NCBI RefSeq assembly: GCF_032854445.1
Contig: NC_088304.1
Span: 9,003,704 to 9,067,703, forward strand
Length of the DNA stretch: 64,000 nt
Reading direction: 5' to 3'
Origin: Liolophura sinensis
Taxonomy: Eukaryota > Mollusca > Polyplacophora > Chitonida > Chitonidae
Positions within the stretch are counted from its first letter, which is position 1. Each line of letters opens with the position of its first letter. Below the pieces are notes generated by a model, which saw only the letters and a list, made by a program, of their open reading frames with translations, did not search any database and was not told where the DNA came from. Shown here piece by piece: positions 24,901 to 36,900 of the stretch. Position numbers and translations under genes: made by a program.

Positions 24901-27900
24901 ACCATGCCATCTACACGTTAAATCTTACCTTGCACGGTTCAGTATTGTAATACACGAGGGCCAGCTGAAAGAATAAAATAAGTTCCTATTAATGAATTTA
25001 TGATAAGAAGAAAGGCAGATGGGAATAAACCGGAATAAATAAATGTTTTCCAAATAGGTATATGCATCTCAGTCTGAGATGTCAGGATGACGAGTACACG
25101 TATGTTGAAACTCAGCGCAGCGCATTGGCTCAGAAGACTCTCACCAGTGCGGTCGCTGTGAGTTTAGGTCTTATACTCTCCCTCTTCCGAAATAATTAAG
25201 GTTAAACTATTTAATATCCTTTGCTTTAAGTCGATTACGTTTTACAACGATCATAATTTTATTGTGCCCACCATAATGCTGGCCGCTGTCGTATAATGAA
25301 ATATTCTTGAGTACGGCGTAAAACACCAATCAAATAAAATAAATAAATTCTTGTCCAACCGAACGTTCTAAAGGGGCGTGACCTAATTCTGGACGATAAG
25401 GATAGAATAATAAAAAGAATACGTTTGTTTCTCGAAAACAATTCCGACTATAAAATATAGCACTATAAAATAAAACATCTGCAGAGTTGCTTTCATATTG
25501 TCCTGCTTTCAGCTAAGAACCTATTATCAGGGTAGGCTTCGGTGAGACAGGCACGGTGTCAAACAGCGACCACACTGACAGTGAGCCGAGGAGGTCGCTC
25601 GTTGCTGGCAGCGAGAGTTAGGGCAGGTCAAACGTTTTCCCAAACTCTGTCCGACAGAGCTGAAGGATGTGGAAACCTCTAGCATCAGCAAAACGACAAC
25701 AAAAGTGGGGAGATCAATTGTTTAATCGTAATTAAAGTCTGAATTACTTACGAAAAAAAAATTAATTGAAACACACCAAATTAGGTTAACAATAGTTTGA
25801 TCCGAATTTTATTGGTTTGCTTGTGTAAATGCTTTGCGGTCGTGTTGTATTCTGTATCAAATTCATAAACACTGGGTAACGAATGTTGAAATAATGGAAC
25901 ATTTTAGTTCACATTTTCAATTCAATGTTAATTTCTCAACATATGTTGATAAATAGTTGATAAATAATAACAGCATCATAAATACGTGTTTATGCTTATT
26001 ATAAGTAAGCATATAAATATATTATAATTTATATGTTCAAGGTATCATGAGGATAAATATGATTTGCGTTTATAGTATTGTGAAATACAATGGATGGCTA
26101 TCACAATTTAAATTTGTCATGACGCAATCTATACAAAGTTATATGTACATTAAACCAGCCCCGTGCACATGTTTCACTCAGTGCGCCGTACCAGTTATGT
26201 AAAATATACGCGTCACACTCATGCATAAAGGTCACATGATGCACCAAATTTGAAGATCTGGGTCAACGGCAATATATTGGCGGCAGTCAGACAATGGCGT
26301 GACTGACATGGGAGTATTTTCACTCAACGGCATTTTCACTTTTAGCATTTGAGTGAGTGAGTGAGTGCTTAGGGTTTAACGTCGTACTCAACAATTTTTC
26401 AGTCATATGACGACGAAGGAATCATTAGGGTGCATGTACGTGTAATGTGCCTCCTTGTTGCAGGACGGATTTCCACCGCTCTTATTTGGTGCTGCTTCAC
26501 TGAGACGAACTTACCGAAGGCAAGTAAGCTGCCGCCACCCCCCCCCCCCCCGCCCCGAGCCATTATACTGATAGGGGTCAACCAGTCGTTGCACTATCCC
26601 CTTCAAAATTTACAAAAAGTGTGTTTAACTGAGCACTTAGTTTCTCTTTATCAAAATCTGATGCGTAGAATGCTGCCACGGCTTCTAGTTGCTGACTCTA
26701 GTCTTAATTATTGCAGGCATTCATGCAAAAGCAGATCCTGAAGATTTCTATATTGTCCGAATTCCGGCTGATCAAACCTGTCTTGTACTGCATTAATGAT
26801 ACCATCAAGAACATCAAAGTAATGTTGCCTGTGGACGTCTTGCGGCGTCTGAGGGAAATGCCCGGCCCCTCCGCCAACTTCGTATCGTTGTGACGGGTCG
26901 TCACTTCCATGCAAAATGAGAAGTTGCGTGAGGTTCCCTTGGTGTTCTTCTGTATCAGCACTGCTTCCACGGAATGGTAAACCTTGTCGACATAAGTGAC
27001 GTATATTTTCAAATTTTTTATATATAATGCGCTTTTTCCGCCTTTTCTTCAGCATGCGCTTGACTGAGGGATTCACCAATATCTCTAGTAGGTGCTGGTA
27101 AGGTAATGAGGCGTTCAACGCCTTCTTTATGACACTTGCTAGCTTCACGTTCTCTAAATACGCACTGTGCTTCTTTCCAGTTGCTGAAACATTTAGATAT
27201 GAAAGTGGGCTCAGCCTTACTGCTGGAGGACAATCTTGACGAAAAAGTTGCGTTTTGGCATATAAAACAGAAAGCTAATACGGTATTTTCTTCATAATAC
27301 AAGCAGGTGTATATATCAAACCGTTCCGTTTGAAACTTTTGTTTAACGATAGTTTTTTTTCCAAGTTCAAGGAACGGAAAAACAAACGATCTGGGTTGAC
27401 TGGGAGTAGACACATTACAAACTTTTGCACCTTTTCGTGCTCGATGTTAGGGCTTGTCACTTGAGTAGGTTGGGGGCGCTCTTTGCATATACCCACAGAA
27501 CTCCAGGCTCGTCCCAGTATTGGACTGGGTATGGACTTTAAAGACCAGTTGGCAGAAGAACGTGGGTCGTGGGTTTCCACGGGCTGTGCCCGGTTTCCTC
27601 CCACCATAATGCTGGCCGCAGTCGTATAAGTGAAATATTCTTGAGTATGGCGTAAAACACCAATCAAATAAATAAATAAATCCAAACATTGTAGGACGGA
27701 TCACGGGTAGCGCCGTTTTCCATGGGCTCGTGTTCATCTACACCCATTGTCCTGAGGAGTTCTTCCCATAACAGTTGCTCCTCTGTATTTCACGGCCTCT
27801 TCAACATCTTTGGCGTGTCTGTTCATGATGATTTTACGGGACAACCATCTGTCGCCTAAACCACGTACATAACCTCGCCGAACAGGCCTTTTGTTGTCGT

Positions 27901-30900
27901 CATTTGTCGTGGGATAAGCTCGAGATTGTAAGTCCTTGAATCGCCTGTTGAACGCCGTCGCGCTCTCGTATGGTCTCTGGCGTATGGCCTCTAGTTCGCA
28001 CCGCAACCTCTCGTCTTCGTTGGGCAATACGAAAGCCGTCACCACGTAATCCCTGATGTTGGGCCATGCTTGTCTCTCTTTCGTAGCCAGATACTGTTCG
28101 AGAGCCTTGTGCAGTCCGGCCACCGATGTGCGTGAGGCGATGTAGCCGGCATTACCTGGAGTGTCTGGTAATGCCTGGAGTACCATCTGGCATTCCTCTA
28201 GCCAGTCCATTACATCTCAAACCATCACATCGACGTATCGTTGACACAGAGTCTCTCAAGTCTTCCCTCTTTTCTCTCTGTTTTTCGGATATGGTCTTCT
28301 CGCAGAGAATTTACTAAACCGGTCACTCCGTCCGCTATGGCTTGTAATTCGTTCACACGGAGTGCGGATTCTGCCAATGTCTCTCTTGTTTTTCTTTCGG
28401 CTGATGTTTCTGGTTGTTTCTTCTGACGTTTCTGGCAACAGTTCGCCAATGCAAACTTTTGCAACTTTTTCGTGCTCGATATTAGGACTTGAGTAGGTTG
28501 AGGGTGCTCTTTGCATATACCCACAGAACTCCAGGCTAGTCCCAGTACTGGACTGGGTATTGACTTTAAAGACCATTTGACAGAGGTACAACACAGAAAC
28601 GAGATCAGTCAGAGACAAGATGTTAAGTCTGTGGTCTGCAGGCTTCCCATTTCTTTTATTCATTTCTTCTTAAGAAGCACACACTTGGCATAAGTCGATG
28701 TACCATGTACGCACCAGAACCAAGGTCAGATCACCTTGACCAAACCAGTGGTCAGTACTTATGCTGACCTGTGTCAACGCAAGAGGCGTATCTGCCCGCT
28801 AGACAAAGTTGCATTGCAGTCCACATTTGAACCGTACATACCATAACGACATACATACGATATATAATTAACTGGTCAAACCACACTACTACCTACAGGA
28901 TGTTGGCGTACATACTCTGATACACTCAACTACCTACAGGAAGTGGGCGTACATACTCTGATACACACTATTACCTACAGGAAGTGGGCGTACATACTCT
29001 GATACACACTACTACCCACAGGAAGTGGGCGTACATACTCTGATACACACTATTACCTACAAGAAGTGGGCGTACATACTCTGATAGACACTATTACCTA
29101 CAGGAAGTGGGCGTACATACTCTGATACACACTACTACCTACAGGAAGTGGGCGTACATACTCTGATACACACTACTACCTACAGGAAGTTGGCGTACAT
29201 ACTCTGATACACACTACTACCTACAGGAAGTGGACGTACATACTCTGATACACACTACTACCTACCGGAAGTGGAAGTGCATACTCTGATACACACTACT
29301 ACCTACAGGAAGTGGGCGTACATACTCTAATACACACTATTACCTACAAGAAGTGGGCGTACATACTCTGATACACACTACTACCTACAGGAAGTGGACG
29401 TACATACTCTGATACACACTACTACCTACAGGAAGTGGACGTACATACTCTGATACACACTACTACCTACAGCACGTGGGCGTATATACTCTTATACACA
29501 CTATTACCTACAAGAAGTGGGCGTACATACTCTGATACACACTACTACCTACAGGAGGTGGGCGTACATACTCTGATACACACTACTACCTACAGGAAGT
29601 GGGCGTACATACTCTGATACACACTACTACCTACAGGAAGTGGGCGTACATACTTTGATACACACTACTACCTACAGGAAGTGGGCGTACATACTCTGAT
29701 ACACACTACTACCTACAGGAAGTGGAAGTGCATACTCTGATACACACTACTACCTACAGGAAGTGGACGTACATACTCTGATACACACTACTACCTACAG
29801 GAAGTGGGCGTACATACTCTGATACACACTACTACCTACAGGAAGTGGGCGTACATACTCTGATACACACTACTACCTACAGGAACTGGGCGTACATACT
29901 CTGATACACACTACTACCTACAGGAAGTTGGCGTACACGCTCTGATACACACTACTACCTACAGGAAGTTGGCGTATATACTCTGATACACACTACTACC
30001 TACAGGACGTGGGCGTACATACTCTGATACACACTACTACCTACAGGAAGTGGACGTACATACTCTGATACACACTACTACCTACATGAAGTGGGCGTAC
30101 ATACTCTGATACACACTACTACCTACAGGAAGTGGGCGTACATACTCTGATACACACTACTACCTACAGGACGTGGGCGTATATACTCTGATACACACTA
30201 TTACCTACAAGAAGTGGGCGTACATACTCTGATACACACTACTACCTACAGGAAGTGCGCGTACCGACTCTGATACACACTACTACCTACAGGAAGTGGG
30301 CGTACATACTCTGATACACACTACTACCTACAGGAAGTGGGCGTACATACTCTGATACACACTACTACCTACAGGAAGTTGGCGTACATACTCTGATACA
30401 CACTACTGCCTACAGGAAGTGGGCGTACATACTCTGATACACACTACTAACTCGCAGGGTTTTCTGCGACAGCGTCTGCCGGAGGAGACGGATTCTGATG
30501 GATTTCTGAACGTGATTTTAGAATGAAATAGTGTAGAACGGACATTGTGAATTTTTATCTTCGAAATAATTAAGTTTGAGTGAAGCGAGCAATGAATTAA
30601 CCAAACTGCAGTCTGAGTACTTCTACAAGTAGGCCTACAGCTGTAATGGAATCAACCGGTCACTGGACGGTATTTATACACAGGCTGTTATATCAAAACA
30701 GCGCCATTTGGGCTGTCACAAAACAGCGGAATCTGTGCAGTCTGCTGACGGCCCACAGATTCAATATCGTTAAAGTGAGTAAAATATCTGCAAATTATAC
30801 TCTTTGGCACTTTAAATGTAGATGACAGCATCGTTTTCCGATATGTATGATCGTTTTAGCCCCGAATTTCGAAAATTTATTTGGCACTAGGTGAAAAATA

Positions 30901-33900
30901 TATGGCCGGTCTACCCCAGTAATGTACATTGCCGAAAGATGTATTACTCGAGGTCCAATTTTCGCTACCTAGTGAAAGTTTGACACCCACATTTCCCCCA
31001 CAACAATTGCATTTATCCCCGCCACTAGGCACCTATCTGTTCGTCAATAATAAGAAATCAGAACTTCATATATCTTTATGTAGTTCCTAATTTTAGACGC
31101 CAAAAATCGCTTTCAACGTCTCTGCGGCCGTCTAACGGTCCACAGCTTACTGGGCCTAGGCCTCCACTGGACCCTCGCCTATTGGGTTGAGATAGTCGGG
31201 GTAATCTTAATTTGCTTCCGCTGCCCCTGTCATACTCAAGAATATTTCCCTTCCACAGTCAGCATTATGCTGGGATGAATCCGGGAAGAGCCCAGAAGAA
31301 ATCCACCACCATCCACAGGCTGCTGACAGACCTTCCCACATATGCTTTTAAGTTCTAAGTGTTACTTGCTGTTCAGACCATATACCTGTGCACATTTACT
31401 GTGAGACAACACAGTTCAACCCGGACCAAAATCACCACCATAGGATTCTCTGACCCGTTAATAAATGTAGGCCTATGTCAGAGGTATTGCTTGTATTAGG
31501 GTAAATCTAATGCATAAACAAATACCACTTACTTGCAATGTAGGAGCAGCACTGAAAGATACAATAATTCTGCTTTTCTTGTATAACACGAGGTTCTGTT
31601 TCGATAGTTCTCGGTTCACTTCTCGTTCTGCCTGGGGAAGAAAGCAAAAATGGATGAAAGCTTTTCAGACAAAAGTTTTTATCATGATGGTCCTTTTCTG
31701 CATGGCTGTACATATTTTTTTATCGAATTTAGTTTTGTTGCAACGTCTCCCGTCTTGATTGGTTGTAGTTAAACACTATACTCATGCTTTTTTTTTTTTG
31801 CTTATTTTTTTTATTTGTTTTACACCAAAGTGAAGAGTATTTCACGTACATGTATGCGGCGGTGGCGGCCAGAATTGCTGCATGAGGAAACCGGATAAAG
31901 TCTGGGGGAAATCTACGACTAGGAGACCTTCCCACATACGACTGGAGAAGAGGTGGACCTCAACTTACAGCGAAGGCATTGGTGAGATAGAGGTGAAACA
32001 ATGTTTTTTCTCTAGCATGCTAGCTGCTGGCCACGCAGGCCCGTTTTCACTCATACGATGGCGGTCATTATATGGTCTGTGAAAACTGGAGTGCACAGGG
32101 TAAATGTTCAATCTTTGGTAAAATACTGATGAACACTCTCACATGTTATGGAAGATAATTCAATGATCTTGCGCACTGAAGCATATCACTGAGTTACCCT
32201 ATTAGACAACTTCCATATTGCACTATGCCCATCTTTGTCCTGGGCCAGAACTGAATATTCTTCCCCATTGCACTTGGGATGGTCCCGATGTGAAACAAAA
32301 ATGTATATATAGGATAAGTTGCATTTTTGGCACTTCTGTTATGTTTACACTCATTAGAGTTCTCAAAAGAATAGTGACATTCCCTCCCTTATATGAAGTT
32401 TAATGTACTTCAAACTTACTTTAGAAATATAACGGCTCCTACAGCATGCCTGCACACACAACAGTAACAGTAAGGAAAGGAAGAACGTGCCGACTGTGAT
32501 CCCCATAATCAAACCGCCTGAGATTCCAAACAGTATTAAAATGAGGGCTATGACAGACTGAATCAGGGCGGAGAAAAAGATGGCTGTCCCCCATGACCCA
32601 CAACAGCAGTGCCTCGAACAGTGTAAAAATCCGTTATACTTGAGAGACCAATGTTTGTTCACTGTGTCAATTAAAGGTAGCAAGTCGACATCAACGTCTA
32701 TCTGAAATTAATTGGCTGAATTTATTTTTCAAGTATGATTTTCAAGCATGCAAATCATGTAATGAAAAAAATGTTGAAAAAAAACATACATTTTTATTGT
32801 TCTACTGCCACCTGTTCTTTCGAATTCGTCCATTACTAACATACAACTATTACGAATAACTAATACTATCACTATGGGGTCCATTTCTGTTGTTAATTAA
32901 ATGTTCAGGTATTATTTTATGTAAATTTTATTAACATATGGTATATTTTCATCTTCATTAAATCAAGCCAGGCACAACACAGAGTGATACGATTTTGTAT
33001 TGATCCATTTACTACCTGGTTCATTAATGAAGACTTATCATATTTTACTCGGTTTCTTCCCATGAGAATCACCATGAGCATGTCGGACGAGTCTGTCCGT
33101 CTCCTCCCTGAACACTTACTAGTGATAAATCCGGTGTGTAGGTTTTGTTAAAAATACTTGCTCGGTCTAGCCGGGAATTCAAGGCTGAAAATTTGGTGTT
33201 CGGCCTTATCTTACTAACTATCTTGTTTAACTGGGCGTGCCTCTTGCCGCAGATATTTCAAAATTCTAACCATTGTATGATTTTGACAACTTTTCAGAAA
33301 CTTATATCATGCGCAACATATAAAAAGCTTAAAATGGCCACGATAGCACTAAAGGTTAACGGAGCAACGTGCAGGGTGAGACTTTCGGATCTACTTGAGC
33401 CATAAATTACAGCCTGGGCTCTCAGCTGGGTCGAGTAGCATATTGGGAAATATCTGCACACCAAATTTATCAAGAATAAGAGTTTAGGGCGGAGAATGAC
33501 TTACCTCCTGGGGGAAGATCCACCAAGGCGATATAGATGCACAGAATTCAGATCTGGTGGATATACGCGAATGTCATCACTAAGAGAAAACTTTGGGTCA
33601 AAGTTTTGCCTCAAAAATCTGAGTTATACAATTAAGCTAATTCAACTCAGAAAACTAAGTCATATAAGGACAGCTAAGTCATAAAACACATCTGGTTATA
33701 TTGTTGACTTACCTAATTAATCGGAAAACTTGCAGAAGTGTTTCATGACTCAGCCCATCTGGTCATATGAAACTAGCTCAAATGTAAGATTTTGTTGTCT
33801 TATCTCTGCCATCCGCCATTAAGGAAGCTAATGTTTGACTGGATACATCTTTCTGCTTTTAGGATCAAGGTAGTAAACGTATCTATGTGTGACCTGTCTG

Positions 33901-36900
33901 CTTGATAAAAAGAGAGAATGATTGTTGTATTCGGCAACAATCAGAATAACGTAATATTTGCATAAAAGACTGTCTAACTGTCACATTAAGTGTACAATCT
34001 AAGACACAAGTTAAACATCTCCTAGAGGTTGATCATCCGACCCCAATAGGTTGTCAGAAAATGTTTAACACAATGTCGCAACAACACCAACCTGGTTTTA
34101 CTTTTGATTAAAGAAAGGCAGGTAACAAGATCACCACGACGTATAACACAGGAATAACTTACTTCTGCACCGACATCACGAAGCTTAGCCACCTGTTGTT
34201 CGTCTGGATATGGAAATCTCATGGTCAAGCCGTGCTTCGATAGACAGTCGGCGCTTAGCCAAATACCACAGCCATTCACATCTGACAACACGTTTTTAAA
34301 CATTGTTATATCTGATATTTGTTTATAATTCCTTTCGTAGAGCCTTGACCACAGTTTTGATATAAATTTCTTAAATTATTTACCCGAAATTAAATTCAAA
34401 TTCCTGAACATCGGATCATAAATTATAATCGAATCGTAAACACTGATCCTCGTAAACAAGATCCAGCTTTATATCAACATTGAGATGCAGATAAATATTG
34501 CCGGTGAAAGCCATAACTGCTGATGATGGTGATGACGATAGCCATGCTAGTAACAACGATATTTATTTACCTGATTGGTGTTTTACGCCTTACGCCAGAA
34601 TATTTGTCTTATACGTCGGCGGCCGAATGAAAACGGGACACAAACAGGGCGACCCACGACCATCCGCAGGTTACTGGCAATAAATAAATAAATGAATAAC
34701 TGTCCCATTAATCTTACCCTTCTGGAGGTTGAACCAGTTTGGGAGCGTAGTGAAGGGTCCAACTGGAGAAAAGAAATTGGATATGATAATGTATTAGTAT
34801 AATTAGACAAACCACAGAGAATTTACTTGTTATTTGTTATTTAATTTATTATTTACCTGTAATAAAAACGTACCAACGAAAATCTGTGAAAATATTAGGA
34901 TGGTCTGAGAATACCAACGGAAATATCCATGGTTAGCGGTTAAGGAAGCTCCAGAATGTTGTCAGGTTTGATTGCCTTTGAGTTAGTCGTCACTAAAATG
35001 CCACAGCGCACTGCACTGTTTATATGCTACAGTTTAGTTCATTGTTCGTGTTATAATTATATTTTTGGAACTCTTCTGTGTTAGAGGTGCGCTTGACATG
35101 TCCATGAGCAAAGTGAGAGCACGTTTTGCTTTCGGTCAAATTTGCTGAGGGTTATGTGTTGCAGAGGACGACGATACCTATCAGCTGCTACAGTGTCAGT
35201 ATTATTAAGAAAGTGATTATCATAAATGCTACACGGCTACCGTTTGGTTATGTTCATAAATAATACTAAAGTTCATCCATTTACATGCATGTTATCCCAA
35301 TTACAACTACAACACATTATAGACAAATAGTGAAACGTTGTGGTGCTGCAATTAATGTTTTGTTTGATTTATTATTACACTTTCTGAAGTTGTTGCCATA
35401 TGCTAGATAGCCGTAAACTACAAGTTTGAAGTAAAGTAAATATTTGCTCTTGGCAGCTTTTAACCATATGTCAGAGTATTCAAGTCACAAACAGGCAGCG
35501 CTGCAATCAATCAATCAATCAATCGGTCGTGCTATAAGAAAAACTATTGTGGACGTGACTCCCAGACTCCTGCGTTGCGTAATCGTACAGGTCATTGGAT
35601 AATAAAATAACAGACGTATTAATGCAATGGCAGAAATGGCAGTAATGAAGCTCACACTTTTTACATAAATGCCGAGCACAAATTGCACTGAAATATCTAC
35701 CCTCTTGTGTGACAAGTCTATGTGCCGAAATACGAATTGCTGATATTTTGAATATTTACTAACAACAGGCTTAATTAATTACAATTGGAGGGTAGAGCTA
35801 TCAACCAAACTGATATATCAAAATTTGGCCGTACAGTACTAAAAAAGTGGCACATTACATGTAAAACTTTACGTATATAAAACTTCGCATATATATATAT
35901 ATATATACAAATTTCATACAAATGACCAATTTGTAATTGATTTTGGATAATGGATTTGTCTGTATTATAAAGACATGGCTTGTTCGAAATACACGACAGT
36001 TTAGCCGCACAAAAAAGTAACCAAAACCAGCAGATTTTATTTTACAACAATTTATTAGGTTTAATAAGAACAGGTAACAAGACTTTTACAAATACTAAAG
36101 TACTTAAGTTTAACAGAAGGATAGCAGTATCTATACAAATACTAAAGTACTTACAAGTACAACGGTGTCAAGTCCAAACGGACGCATATACTCCACAATG
36201 CTTAAAAATGCACAGAGGCAATATTCATAAGAGGGAAAATCCACAGTATAACTGAGTGTATGACGAAATATACACAAAATTCCACAGACACGGTCCGTGT
36301 ACTAATAAGCACTGTGTACACAAAAGCACAAATTAAATATACAAGTTCAGACTAAACAAGTGCTCGGTGGAAAAAGGATATAACAAAGCCTGAGGCTATA
36401 AAGACACCAAAATTTAGCACAAAAGGCCTACTAAAGTAACAAAGCGAAAGCATTCAAAACTCTCAATAATTCTCCTTTCTCCCCCTTGACCTGCTTTCAT
36501 AGGTCTTATATAGACTGGTGGAATTTTCTAGAATAAGAAAATGTAAACAAACAGGCCCCGAACTGAGCGTATTCTGGAACATTCTAAGGCAGAGGCAGAC
36601 AGCAGGCCCTGAACTCAGCATATGTAAACAGTGGCAAGCTAAATTTAGAAGCTGACGGCAGTTGTTCACATAACACTATCATGAAAACACAGAACAGGTG
36701 GAGTTGCTGTTATAAGCTCTCGTTTTATATTTACCATATGCCCGTTATTGTAAATAGTCGTTTTGTTTGGCAGTTTACTGCAGCTTTATGATTTACTAAA
36801 TGGGTACACTGTATTGTTTTAGTATTCTGAGGTTAGATGCTTGTATTTTAAACAGGATAGGTGTTTGAAATCAATACATGTCAGCTAAAATACTTCTACA

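Noticed and set aside
26430-26741. 103-codon frame with a polyproline run
   Set aside because: The run is a C homopolymer within a family-B repeat.
28881-30450. Possible CRISPR array
   Set aside because: The 41-bp units are contiguous with no unique spacers, and the genome is animal. It is a minisatellite.
33505-33580. Exon-like minus-strand segment (DDIRVYPPDLNSVHLYRLGG) with a strong donor GAG|GTAAGT
   Set aside because: Both ends are out of phase with exons B and C, and phase 0 reads TGA TGA. Adjacent sequence recurs near 23340-23440, so it is probably part of a repeat. Transcript data could revive it.
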